From: Enhygromyxa salina
GTDB lineage: Bacteria; Myxococcota_A; Polyangia; Nannocystales; Nannocystaceae
NCBI RefSeq assembly: GCF_002994635.1
Contig: NZ_PVNL01000020.1
Span: 1-40,954 of the forward strand
Length of the DNA: 40,954 nt
Reading direction: 5' to 3'
Below, in pieces: positions 1-8,089 of this stretch (positions are counted from its first letter, which is position 1; every line of letters starts with the position of its first letter). Both the position numbers and the translations under genes were made by a program. Below the pieces are notes generated by a model, which was given only the letters and a program-made list of their open reading frames with translations, was not told the DNA's origin and made no database searches.

Positions 1-186
1 CCCCCGAACACGCAACCAACAGCCGACGCCCCCCCCGGAGCCCACCGCGCACAACCCCAATCGCCGCCGCGATCTCCGGACTACGCGGAGAAAAGTCCGG
101 CTCGCTCACCCCCCCAAACTAGCAGGAAACCGACAAATCCGAGCGAGCACCAGCCACCGCCGCCGGCAACTTCGAACAATGCCCGC

Positions 187-557
187 CGAAAGGAGAAGAG
201 CTCCCTTTTAGCGGACCGCAGTGCCCCCACGCGGGTCCCAAACACCCAGCCACCGCGGGCCGCAAACTCAAAGATCCCACGGAAGGGCAAGCAGAGCCCC
301 CCTTTTAGGGGGCCACACATGCGGCTGCGTACAGCAGACCGCCCCGACGAGGGAGCGCCAGCGACCGACCGGACGCGAAGCGGCCGCCTTCGGCAAAGTG
401 CAGTGCCCCCGTGGGGGTCCAAACGCAAGCAGAGCCCCCTTTTAGGGGGCCACACATGCGGATGCGTACAGCAGACCGCCCCGACGAGGGAGCGCCAGCG
501 ACCGACCGGACGCGAAGCGGCCGCCTTCGGCAAAGTGCAGTGCGCCCGCGGGGGTCA
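187..557 (-). repeat. Tandem GC-hairpin repeat array, locus 1 (two full 137-bp units plus a degenerate one)
   Basis: Seen directly: two near-identical 137-bp units (about 287-423 and 424-557) read on the minus strand. Each begins with GACCCCC, continues through CACTTTGCCGAAGGCGGCC, and ends in GCATGTGTGGCCCCCT followed by a GCCCCC/GGGGGC hairpin with a TAAAA loop. On the plus strand the hairpin arms are at 434-439/445-450 and about 297-302/308-313. A more diverged copy at about 187-250 keeps GGGACCCGCGTGGGGGCACTG and a damaged hairpin. The unit is related to the arrays at 3708-4064 and 10104-10370 but has a different spacer and period. Short open frames in it, on both strands, repeat with the DNA unit and look non-coding. 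Nothing else is recognisable in 1-186, which is C-rich. The whole 1-580 stretch appears to be intergenic. Confidence 0.85.
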
Positions 558-580
558 TAATTAAATCGTACCCTGCGGGC

Positions 581-2356
581 GTGAGCACCCCCGAGATCCG
601 CGCCGCCGAGCGCCTCAGCTCCGCACAAGAGCAGACGCAGCTCGTCGTCGACGAGCCCCTCAGCCTCGAAGCCCGCGATGACGCCGAGCAGGTGGTCCGA
701 GCGCTGCCGGTCCAGAGCTTCGTGACCGTCGCCCGCAAGCTGCGAGAGGAGCGTCGCCTCGACCTATTGTTGCCCCACGCCACCGCCGAGCAGATCACGG
801 GTCTGTTCGATCTCGACGCCTGGGAGCGCGATCGTCTGGCGATCGCGCGCGCCCGCGAGTGGCTCGACCGGATCGTCGAGGCTTACCGCGACGCCTCGGT
901 CGAGCGCGGCCGGCTGACGGATCTGATCTACGACACGGACCCCGAGATGTGGATCTTGGCCAACGCGCCCGCGACCGCGGTCGCGGATCTCGACGAGCCC
1001 GACAACGACGAGCAGCGCCAGCAGGTGCTCGAGGACATGGCCGCGCTGCGCACCTGGGAGACCCCCGACGGTCACTATGTGGTGGGCGTGCGCGACGACG
1101 AGCTCGGCAACATGACCTTGCGGGTGCTGTTCGCGGTCTACGACGACAGCCTCACCGAAGGTCGCAAGCTGATCAGCGCGATCAAGTGGAGCGTCCACTC
1201 CGAGGTCGAAGAAGAGCTGCTGCGCTGGCGCAAGGGCAGGCTCGCCGACCTCGGGTTCCCGGAGTGGGACGAGGCCATGCGACTGTTCACGCCGCTCGCC
1301 CGCGACGCCGTCAGCGGCCGCCGCGACGACGAGCAGGGCCCCGACGCCCACATCCCCGAGCAGGTCCAGCGGCTCGCCGGCCACCGCAGCATCCTGCCGC
1401 CCGCGAGCCTCGGGGTCACGCGCGACCTCCTGCGCCGGGTCATGCAGCGGCTCGACGACGACGAGTACGACCTGCGCCTGCGCGAATTCCTGCTGCTCGC
1501 CAACGAGCTCATGGCCGCCCAGCGGTTCGAGCCTGGCGACGAGGCGCTGCAAGAGCGGGCCGTCGCCCAGGCCCAGGCGACGCTCAACCTCGCGTGCGAG
1601 CTGCTGTTGGCCGCGGAGCCCCAGGCCGATCCAGAGGATTTCATCGCGGCTCGGATCGCCACGGTCGGGCTTCGCAAGCTGTTTCGGTTCGGCTACTCGC
1701 CGCTCGCCAAGCTGCGCAAGGCCGCGCTCGCGCTGCACCGCGATGGCCAGGTCTCGCTGGCCAGCGTGGGCTCGCTGCTCGATCGCCCGTGGGGACCCGC
1801 GGTCGCCAGCTTGTCGCGCTGGTACCCCGAGCTTCCCGTCGACGGCAAGGCCAACAGCCGACCGCTGCGCAACCTGGCCGACCTCGCTCGCGCGACCGCG
1901 CTGATCGGTGAGGCGGGGGCGCTCGCGCAGCTGGCGTTCGCGGCCCAGGGCCTGGCGATCGACCCCGTGTGGATCAACCGCGTCGACGAGCCCGATCGCC
2001 TGCACCTCGGCGACCTCGTGCGCACGGCGATCGTGTGCGCCCAGCTGCCCGGGTCGAGCACCGCGGAAGGCCTGCGACCGCTCGGCCCGTCGGACCTGCG
2101 CTGGGCGGCGAACAATTTGATCGACGCGAACGGGCGGCTGATCGCCCCGGTCACCGAGATGCTGCGGACCAAGCTCGCGGCGATCGACGCCGAGGATCGT
2201 GCGGAGGCGCTGGCCGCCGTGGTCCTGCCACGCCTGCTCATGGAGCTCGCCGGGCTCGAGGTCCGCGACGACGGCGAGCCCGATCTGACCAAGGTCGGCG
2301 GGCTGTTGACGATCCAGCAGGTCGGCGTGTGGATCAAGACCACGATCGGACCGTGA
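581..2356 (+). CDS. DUF6178-like protein of unknown function
   Basis: A 591-aa soluble, acidic, mostly helical protein with no signal peptide or membrane segment. The N-terminal pattern (residues about 25-95: ALPVQSFVTVARKL, then LFDLDAWERDRL, then AREWLDRIVEAY) resembles the helical repeats of DUF6178 proteins, known mainly from deltaproteobacteria. That family has no established function, and the match is from memory of the family pattern. The GTG start at 581 lies 23 bp from the edge of the locus 1 repeats, and the intervening TAATTAAAT is AT-rich for this genome, so a promoter close to the start is possible. The gene is convergent with RNase III, 30 bp away. The reading frame is strongly supported by length and codon pattern. 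Confidence 0.8.
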   Translation: MSTPEIRAAERLSSAQEQTQLVVDEPLSLEARDDAEQVVRALPVQSFVTVARKLREERRLDLLLPHATAEQITGLFDLDAWERDRLAIARAREWLDRIVEAYRDASVERGRLTDLIYDTDPEMWILANAPATAVADLDEPDNDEQRQQVLEDMAALRTWETPDGHYVVGVRDDELGNMTLRVLFAVYDDSLTEGRKLISAIKWSVHSEVEEELLRWRKGRLADLGFPEWDEAMRLFTPLARDAVSGRRDDEQGPDAHIPEQVQRLAGHRSILPPASLGVTRDLLRRVMQRLDDDEYDLRLREFLLLANELMAAQRFEPGDEALQERAVAQAQATLNLACELLLAAEPQADPEDFIAARIATVGLRKLFRFGYSPLAKLRKAALALHRDGQVSLASVGSLLDRPWGPAVASLSRWYPELPVDGKANSRPLRNLADLARATALIGEAGALAQLAFAAQGLAIDPVWINRVDEPDRLHLGDLVRTAIVCAQLPGSSTAEGLRPLGPSDLRWAANNLIDANGRLIAPVTEMLRTKLAAIDAEDRAEALAAVVLPRLLMELAGLEVRDDGEPDLTKVGGLLTIQQVGVWIKTTIGP

Positions 2357-2386
2357 CCGCCCTCCCCGCGCCGAGCGAATAGCTGC

Positions 2387-3175
2387 TCAGTCCCGGCCGC
2401 GCAGGGCGTCGAGCGCCGCGTTGCGCTCGGCGAGCCGCAAGCTTCGTCCCTCCCCCTCGCCGAGCACCTCGATCTCGCCGCTCGCCTCGTCGTGCAGCTC
2501 GACGCGCGCGCGCCAGTGCGGGGTCTCGGGCGGCGGTGGCTCGCCGACCGCCACGTACACGGGCGTCTGCTTGCGCTCGGCCTGAATCAGCTGTTGCAGA
2601 CGCGACTTCGGATCGACCCCGTCCTCGGGCGCGAGCTTGCGCAGCCGCGCGCCGAACAGCTGCTCGAACACCGCGGCCGCGGCGGCCGTGGGATCGCTGC
2701 CGGCTTCGCGCGCGTCGAGAAACACCGCGCCGAGCACAGCCTCGAGCGCGTCGGCCAGGGTCCCCGCCCGCGCTCGTGCCCCGCGCTGCTCATCGCCGCG
2801 GCCCAAGAACAGCCACTCGCCCAGGTCGATGTCGCCAGCCGCCCGAGCCAGCGATCGCTCGGACACGACCGACGCGCGCAGCCGGGTCAGCGGCCCCTCT
2901 TCGAGCTGGGGAAAGCGACGCCACAGCGCGTCAGCGGCGACCAGGTCGAGCACCGCGTCGCCAAAAAATTCGAGGCAGGCGTTGCTGGGCCAGCCTGCGT
3001 CGCGATTTTCGTTGGCCCACGAGCCCACCGTCAGGGCCACGCGCAGCAGCTGCGGCCGGGTGAAGGTGTGTCCCAGGGCTTCGGCGAGCGGCGCGAGGTT
3101 GGCCAACTCCTGGGCGACCACGCCGTCGTCCGAGCCGGGTAGCCCGCGCAGAACCTCCGGCAACGCCGAACTCAC
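2387..3175 (-). CDS. rnc: Ribonuclease III
   Basis: A 262-aa double-strand-specific endoribonuclease expected to process rRNA precursors and structured mRNAs in the cytoplasm. The RNase III signature LEFFGDAVLDL is at residues 68-78, and the second metal-binding motif LADALEAVLGAVFLD is at 140-154. A C-terminal double-stranded-RNA-binding domain starts at about residue 186 (DPKSRLQQLIQAE). The metal ligands corresponding to E. coli Glu41, Asp45, Asp114 and Glu117 are Glu69, Asp73, Asp142 and Glu145. The Glu65 equivalent is Glu93, but the position of E. coli Glu38 is Ala66 (NACLEF rather than NERLEF). The length is slightly above the usual ~225 aa because of about 25 extra N-terminal residues. 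It is divergent from the TerB-like gene, and no era or lepB neighbour is present. Confidence 0.93.
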   Translation of the reverse strand: MSSALPEVLRGLPGSDDGVVAQELANLAPLAEALGHTFTRPQLLRVALTVGSWANENRDAGWPSNACLEFFGDAVLDLVAADALWRRFPQLEEGPLTRLRASVVSERSLARAAGDIDLGEWLFLGRGDEQRGARARAGTLADALEAVLGAVFLDAREAGSDPTAAAAAVFEQLFGARLRKLAPEDGVDPKSRLQQLIQAERKQTPVYVAVGEPPPPETPHWRARVELHDEASGEIEVLGEGEGRSLRLAERNAALDALRGRD

Positions 3176-3269
3176 GGCCGCAGGCTACCACGAGCGATCA
3201 AATAGCCGCCTGATCCCTCGGCGGCAGCGCAGACAACGGGCAGACAACCCGCCGGGGACCGCGCTATAA

Positions 3270-3707
3270 GTGGCGCTCGAGTTCCGACGCGCCATGCAAG
3301 ACCACATCCTCACCATCACCGATCTTCTGCTCGGAGCCGCCTACGCCGACAAGCGGCTCGAGGGCAACGAGACCGCGAAGATCCGCAGCTTGCTCGCCAA
3401 GCTGCTCGGCTCCGCGACCTTCCCCGCCGCCGTCGAGGCCCGCTTCAAGGACTTCTCGCCCGCGGCGTTCGATGTCGAGAAGGCCGGCGCGCACCTGGCC
3501 GGGCTCGATGGGGATCGCCGCAAGGTGCTCGAGATGATCGCCGCGGTCAGCGAGTCGGACGAAGAGATCGATCTCTCGGAGGATCGCTACCTACGCCAGG
3601 CGGCCGAGGCCATGGGCCTGGCGGCGAAGGACTTCCGCGATCTGGTCGTCGACTTCCAAGAGGTCGACGAGCTCGAAGGCATCCTCGCCGACACGCTCGG
3701 GCTGTAA
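3270..3707 (+). CDS. TerB-like (tellurite-resistance TerB family) protein
   Basis: A 145-aa small helical cytoplasmic protein. The N-terminal TDLLLGAAYADKRLEGNE, the central KVLEMIAAVSESDEEIDLSE and the C-terminal YLRQAAEAMGL follow the TerB/DjlA-N fold pattern, in which acidic loops bind divalent metal. The family name is historical and tellurite resistance should not be assumed. The GTG at 3270 gives the full length. An ATG at 3294 (MQDHILTITD) gives 137 aa and is an equally plausible start, since neither has a strong ribosome-binding site. The TAA stop is followed directly by the first unit of repeat locus 2 (ATGACCCCCACAGG), so the mRNA 3' end would contain the hairpin repeats. Confidence 0.75.
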   Translation: MALEFRRAMQDHILTITDLLLGAAYADKRLEGNETAKIRSLLAKLLGSATFPAAVEARFKDFSPAAFDVEKAGAHLAGLDGDRRKVLEMIAAVSESDEEIDLSEDRYLRQAAEAMGLAAKDFRDLVVDFQEVDELEGILADTLGL

Positions 3708-4064
3708 ATGACCCCCACAGGCGGCTTCGCACTTCGCGGTCACTCGCTTCGCTCGCTCCCATCGGGCTAGCTGTGCGCGGGCGCATGTGTGGCCCCCTGG
3801 AAGGGGGCTGTATATATGACCCCCACAGGCGGCTTCGCACTTCGCGGTCACTCGCTTCGCTCGCTCCCATCGGGCTAGCTGTGCGCGGGCGCATGTGTGG
3901 CCCCCTGGAAGGGGGCTGTAAATGACCCCCACAGGCGGCTTCGCACTTCGCGGTCACTCGCTTCGCTCGCTCCCATCGGGCTAGCTGTGCGCGGGCGCAT
4001 GTGTGGCCCCTGGAAGGGGGCTGTATATGACCCCCACATAGACCGTCGCACTTCGCCGATTGCA
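3708..4064 (+). repeat. Tandem GC-hairpin repeat array, locus 2 (three ~106-bp units plus a fragment)
   Basis: Seen directly: units start at 3708, 3816 and 3922 (periods 108, 106, 105), and a diverged fragment starts at 4027. Each unit opens ATGACCCCCACAGGCGGC, passes through TCACTCGCTTCGCTCGCTCC, and ends CGCATGTGTGGCCCCCTGGAAGGGGGCT followed by TGTATAT or TGTAA (quoted in two overlapping parts of one motif: GTGTGGCCCCCT, then GGAAGGGGGCT). Hairpin arms are 3792-3797/3803-3808 and 3900-3905/3911-3916. In the third unit the arm is one C shorter. The array fills the gap between the stop codon of the TerB-like gene and the 3' end of mnmA on the other strand. The hairpins could act in termination or mRNA stability, which is inference. 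Confidence 0.92.
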
Positions 4065-4081
4065 GCCGCTGGCGCGGCTGA

Positions 4082-5155
4082 TCAGGTGCTGCGGATCCAG
4101 CCGCCGCCCAGCACTTGGTCGCCGGCGTAGAACACCGCCGCCTGGCCGGGGGCGACCGCCCGCACGGGAGTGTCGAACCGGACTCGCGCGCGGGTTCCTT
4201 CGAGCTCGACGATCGCGGAGTGGGCGACGCCGCGATGCCGAACCTGAACGCTGGCGAACATGCCCTCGGGCTCGTCGATGTCGGCGAGCCGACGCACGTC
4301 CTCGACGATCACGCTGTGCACATCGAGTTCGTCGGGCTCGCCAACGATGACGGTGCGCGACTCGGGCAGCACCTTCAGCACGTAGCGGGGCCGCTCTGCG
4401 CTGATCCCCAGCCCGCGCCGCTGGCCAACGGTGACCCGATGGATGCCGCGGTGCTCGCCCAGCAAGGTGCCCGCGCTGTCGCGGATCTCACCGGGCTCGA
4501 GCGCGCCCAGATCGAGGCCGAGCGCCTGGGCCCGCGACTCGACGATCTCACCGTGGTCGCCGCCGGGCACGAAGCACAGCTCCTGGCTGTCGGGGGCCTC
4601 GGCGTTGGGCAGGCCGAGCGCGCGGGCCTTGGCGCGGACCAGCTGCTTGGTCCACGTCCCCAGCGGAAACTCGACGACGTCGAGCAGCGCGCGGTCCATG
4701 GCGAACAAGAAGTAGCTCTGATCTTTGCTGGGATCGGCGCCACGCAGCAGCGCGCCCGACTCGATCCGTGCGTAGTGACCAGTCACCAGACGCTCGGCCC
4801 CCAGCGCCCGGGCCCGAGCCAGCAGCGGGCCGAACTTGACCTGCTCGTTGCAGCGCGCGCACGGGTTGGGGGTGCGGCCGGCGGCGTACTCCCGCGCGAA
4901 GTCGTCGATCACGGCGGCGGTGAAGCGCTTGCGCTCGTCGACGGTGTAGTGGGGAATCCCCAGCTGATCACAAGCCCGGCGAGCGAGATCGATCTCGGCT
5001 GGCGAGCAGCAGGTCCCGCCGCGACCGCGACGCTCCTGCGCGCCTGCGTCGTACAGCGCCATCGTCAGGCCGACGACCTCGTGGCCGGCCTCGACCATCA
5101 ACGCCGCCGCGATCGACGAGTCGACGCCACCCGACATCGCAACGACGACCCGCAT
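4082..5155 (-). CDS. mnmA: tRNA-specific 2-thiouridylase MnmA
   Basis: A 357-aa cytoplasmic enzyme that adenylates U34 of Lys, Glu and Gln tRNAs and replaces O2 with sulfur. The PP-loop AMSGGVDSS is at residues 6-14. The catalytic cysteine pair is Cys99 in NPCARCN and Cys194 in QELCFVPGG, matching the two family cysteines. GHYAR (126-130), DQSYFLF (145-151) and VGQRRGLG in the central domain are also family hallmarks, and the C-terminal beta-barrel is complete. The length is typical. Its ATG overlaps the TGA of the upstream cysteine desulfurase by one base (TGATG), so translation is probably coupled and the sulfur donor is encoded with the acceptor enzyme. The 3' end faces repeat locus 2. Confidence 0.96.
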   Translation of the reverse strand: MRVVVAMSGGVDSSIAAALMVEAGHEVVGLTMALYDAGAQERRGRGGTCCSPAEIDLARRACDQLGIPHYTVDERKRFTAAVIDDFAREYAAGRTPNPCARCNEQVKFGPLLARARALGAERLVTGHYARIESGALLRGADPSKDQSYFLFAMDRALLDVVEFPLGTWTKQLVRAKARALGLPNAEAPDSQELCFVPGGDHGEIVESRAQALGLDLGALEPGEIRDSAGTLLGEHRGIHRVTVGQRRGLGISAERPRYVLKVLPESRTVIVGEPDELDVHSVIVEDVRRLADIDEPEGMFASVQVRHRGVAHSAIVELEGTRARVRFDTPVRAVAPGQAAVFYAGDQVLGGGWIRST

Positions 5156-6330
5156 CAGTTGACGCCTCCGTGCGCGCGGACCCGCTCGACGATCTCCGGC
5201 AGGCGATCGAGCAGCGCCTCGACCTGCGCGCGGCTGCTGTCCTTGCCGAGTGACAGGCGCAGGGCCGAGGCGGCGAGCGCCGGATCGACGCCGAGCGCCA
5301 GCAACACCTTGCTGCCCGCCAGCTTTCCGCTGTTGCAGGCCGAGCCGGTCGAGACGGCGATGCCCTCGAGGTCCAGGTTGATCAGCAACAGCTCACCGCT
5401 GCAGCCGGGGATCGAGGCCAACACAGTGTTGCCCAGGGTCTGCTCTGGATCACCGTGGATCACCGCGTCGGGCACCCGCTCGCGCAGCCCGACCAGCAGC
5501 TGCTCGCGCAGCGGAACAAAGCTCGCGCGGCGCTGATCGAGCTCGCGCGCGACCAGCCCGGCGGCCACCCCAAACCCGTGGATCGCGGGGACCGGCTCGG
5601 TCCCGACCCGTCGCCCCCGCTCTTGCGAGCCGCCGATCCACAGCGGATCGAGCTCGTGATGCTGGCGGTGGATCAGCGCGCCGACCCCCTTGGGCCCGTG
5701 GATCTTGTGGCTCGACACGCTCATGAGATCGAGGTCCCAGGCGCCGAAGTCGACCTCGACCTTGCCAAAGGCCTGAACCGCGTCGCTGTGGATCACGATC
5801 GGGCGGTCGACGCCCGCACGGATCGCCGCGACCAAGCCCGCGATGTCGCAACGATTGCCGAGCTCGTGGTTGGCGGCGGCGATCGAGACCACGCCCAGCT
5901 CCGGCCCAGCCACCAGCGCCGCCACGACCCGCGCAGGATCGACGCGACCGTGCCGATCCACGCCCACGAACACCCGCGGCGAGCCCTCGCTCTCGAGCCG
6001 CTCGCCCGCGCCGAGCACGGCCGGATGCTCGATCACCGTCGACAGCAGCCCGTGGGGTTTGCCGGCGCGGCGCAGCGCCCGACACGACCCGACCACGGCC
6101 AGCGCGTCGGCTTCGGTGCCGCCGCTGGTGAAGGTGACCTGCAGCGGCTCGGCGCCGACGGCCCGCGCCAGCTCGCGCCGAGCCTGCTCGACGACCGCCC
6201 GTGCTGCACGTCCGCGTCCGTGAACACTCGACGGGTTGCCGTCGAGCGCGGGGTCACCGAGCAGCTCGATCATCGCGCCCCGGACCCGCGGATCGAGCGG
6301 GGTGGTCGCGTTATGGTCAAAGTCGATCAC
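5155..6330 (-). CDS. Cysteine desulfurase (NifS/IscS family) paired with MnmA
   Basis: A PLP enzyme that takes sulfur from L-cysteine as an enzyme-bound persulfide. From the GTG at 6330 the protein is 391 aa and begins with the family N-terminus (IDFDHNATTPLDP). Seen: the PLP lysine in SSHKIHGPKG (about Lys209), the cofactor Asp/His region HSDAVQAFGK, and the active-site cysteine in STGSACNSGK (about Cys332). In-frame GTG codons up to 6363 would add an 11-residue hydrophobic stretch not normal for the family, so I prefer 6330. The TGATG overlap with mnmA resembles the B. subtilis YrvO-MnmA arrangement, in which the desulfurase is dedicated to tRNA thiolation. No iscU, iscA or other Fe-S assembly gene is nearby. 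The gene is divergent from the GspE-N-domain gene at 6437. Confidence 0.93.
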   Translation of the reverse strand: MIDFDHNATTPLDPRVRGAMIELLGDPALDGNPSSVHGRGRAARAVVEQARRELARAVGAEPLQVTFTSGGTEADALAVVGSCRALRRAGKPHGLLSTVIEHPAVLGAGERLESEGSPRVFVGVDRHGRVDPARVVAALVAGPELGVVSIAAANHELGNRCDIAGLVAAIRAGVDRPIVIHSDAVQAFGKVEVDFGAWDLDLMSVSSHKIHGPKGVGALIHRQHHELDPLWIGGSQERGRRVGTEPVPAIHGFGVAAGLVARELDQRRASFVPLREQLLVGLRERVPDAVIHGDPEQTLGNTVLASIPGCSGELLLINLDLEGIAVSTGSACNSGKLAGSKVLLALGVDPALAASALRLSLGKDSSRAQVEALLDRLPEIVERVRAHGGVN

Positions 6331-6436
6331 GGCGGAGGCGTATAGCACGAGCACCCCCAGCACGACTGCGCGTTTGCCCAGCGCGGTTGGCGTTGACGTG
6401 GGGGCGCGCGACGAACGATGATTCGACTACGCCCAG

Positions 6437-8062
6437 ATGAGCGTGCTCGGAACCATGATGTTGAGGGCTGGCCTCCTGTCGGAGAGCCAGGTCGCCGCTG
6501 CAAACCAGCAAGCGGCCGCGAGGTCCAGCTCTCACGTGGACGCGATCCTCGAGCTCGGGCTCGCGGACGAAGACACGCTCGTCGCGTTCCTCGCCAGCAA
6601 GCTGATGATCCCGCGGGTGCGCTCGTCGTTGCTCGAGCGCGTCGACGCCCAGACGATCGCTCGCTTGTCCCCGGTCCTGGCCTGGGACTTCAAGTGCGTG
6701 CCCGTCAGCTTCGACGAGATCGGCAACTTGACCGTTGCGATGTCGGACCCGACCGACGAGCGCGCGATCGAGGCGCTCACGCAGCAGAGCGGCACCTACC
6801 TGGTCCGAGCCGTCGGCTCGGCCTCGGATCTCCGCCGCGCGCTGGACCGTCACTACGGTCCCGAGCATCAGGCTCGTGAGCGTGCGGCCACCCGGGGCAA
6901 CGTGAACGAGTCCGACCGCCCGACCGAGCTCGAGCTCGAGCCAGTTCGTGGTCACCACGCGCCAAGCGTCGCACAGCAGGTTCCAGCCGCGCAGCAGGTT
7001 CCAGCCGCGCAGCAGGTTCCAGCCGCGCAGCAGGTTCCAGTCGCGCAGCAGGTTCCAACCGCGCAGCAGGTTCCAACCGCGCCGCAGGCTCCAGTCGCGC
7101 AGCGGGTTCCAGTCGCGCAGCGGGCTCCAGTCGCGCAGCGGGCCCCAGCCGCGCCGTACATGAGCGTCGGCGTGATCCCGGACGACGATGACGACGCGGT
7201 GCCGATCCACCACGGTCACGCCGTCGCCGAAGAGGTCAACAGCGGCCCCCACGAGCAGGCGAGCGCGCCCGAGCAAGATCACGGGACCCAGCCCCACGCG
7301 GCGCCCCAGATCGTCGCGCCTCCGGTCGCCGCCCCGTACCTCGCGGCGCCGGCCGAGGCACCCGCTCCCTACGTCGCGCCGCCACAGGTCCACAGCCCAC
7401 CGGTCGCGCCCTACGTCGCTGGCCCGCCAGTCGAGGCTGCACACGACGACTCCCACGAGCGACCGACGGTGGTCGAGACCCTCGCCAGCGGTCCGCCCGT
7501 CAGCCGTGGACCTCGGCGGCCCCGCGCCCACACCCCGTGGAACCCACCCTTGGCTGGCGTGGCGAACGAGCCGACCCCGCTGTCGCCAGAGGCCTTCGCC
7601 CGAATCCTTCCGAGCCTCGAGGCCGTCAACGATCGGGACGAGGTCACCACCTTGTTGCTCGACTTCCTCGGTGACGGCTTTGGCCGGGTGATCTTGTTCG
7701 TGCACAGCCACAACGAGCTCCGGGGCCTCGACGCGCGCGGGAAGGATCTTCTGGTCGAGGCCGTCCGCCAGGTCCGGATCCCGAGCACCGGCCAGTCACT
7801 GTTCGCCACGGTGCTCGAGCGCGGCACGCCCTACTTCGGCCCCACCCCGACCGACAGCAAGATCGACGTGGCCTTCTCGCAGGCCCTCGGCGGCATCAAG
7901 GGCAACGTGCTGCTGTTGCCGATCACCCTGGGCAGCAAGGTCCCGCTGCTGCTGTGGGCCCACGGCACCAGCCACCCAGTCGACCCCCGCTCGATCAACG
8001 AGCTCAGCGCGGGCGTCAGCACGGCGATCCTCCGCATCATCTCCGCCGCCCGCCGCAGCTGA
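6437..8062 (+). CDS. GspE/PilB N-terminal-domain protein with QQVPAA repeats and a C-terminal GAF-like domain
   Basis: A 541-aa protein with three parts. Residues 1-140 match the type II secretion/pilus ATPase N-terminal (MshEN-type) fold: an initial helix set (MSVLGTMMLRAGLLSESQVA), then VDAQTIARLSPVLAWDF, and GNLTVAMSDPTDERAIEAL. In PilB/GspE relatives this domain can bind cyclic di-GMP. Residues 180-239 are ten tandem QQVPAA-like hexapeptides, followed by a Pro/Ala/His-rich disordered stretch to about 385. Residues about 390-541 look like a GAF-type sensor domain by pattern (weaker evidence). There is no ATPase P-loop, so it is not a secretion motor; a regulatory or scaffold role is inference. 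The ATG at 6437 was chosen because MSVLGTMML is the usual start of such domains. The gene is convergent with HMG-CoA lyase. Confidence 0.8.
   Translation: MSVLGTMMLRAGLLSESQVAAANQQAAARSSSHVDAILELGLADEDTLVAFLASKLMIPRVRSSLLERVDAQTIARLSPVLAWDFKCVPVSFDEIGNLTVAMSDPTDERAIEALTQQSGTYLVRAVGSASDLRRALDRHYGPEHQARERAATRGNVNESDRPTELELEPVRGHHAPSVAQQVPAAQQVPAAQQVPAAQQVPVAQQVPTAQQVPTAPQAPVAQRVPVAQRAPVAQRAPAAPYMSVGVIPDDDDDAVPIHHGHAVAEEVNSGPHEQASAPEQDHGTQPHAAPQIVAPPVAAPYLAAPAEAPAPYVAPPQVHSPPVAPYVAGPPVEAAHDDSHERPTVVETLASGPPVSRGPRRPRAHTPWNPPLAGVANEPTPLSPEAFARILPSLEAVNDRDEVTTLLLDFLGDGFGRVILFVHSHNELRGLDARGKDLLVEAVRQVRIPSTGQSLFATVLERGTPYFGPTPTDSKIDVAFSQALGGIKGNVLLLPITLGSKVPLLLWAHGTSHPVDPRSINELSAGVSTAILRIISAARRS
6974..7153 (+). 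repeat. Ten tandem 18-bp coding repeats
   Basis: Ten uninterrupted 18-bp units with consensus CAGCAGGTTCCAGCCGCG, encoding QQVPAA and variants (QQVPTA, QRVPVA, QRAPVA). The first three are identical and later ones drift, with changes at the A/V/T codon and CAG to CGG. The unit is a multiple of three, so copy-number change keeps the frame. Confidence 0.97.
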
Positions 8063-8089
8063 GCGGCGAGCTGCCAATCTGCCTGAGGG

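Noticed and set aside
3547..3957. Minus-strand open frames over repeat locus 2 with a repeated peptide (RWERAKRVTAKCEAACGG)
   Set aside because: The peptide repeat only mirrors the DNA tandem repeat, overlaps the TerB-like gene and has no start signal or family match.
187..4064. Possible CRISPR array in the tandem repeats
   Set aside because: Units are 105-137 bp and contiguous with no unique spacers of uniform length, and no cas genes are near.
8051..8074. Terminator between the GspE-N-domain gene and HMG-CoA lyase
   Set aside because: Two competing 6-bp stems (CGCCGC/GCGGCG and GCAGCT/AGCTGC) without a T-run; too weak to call.
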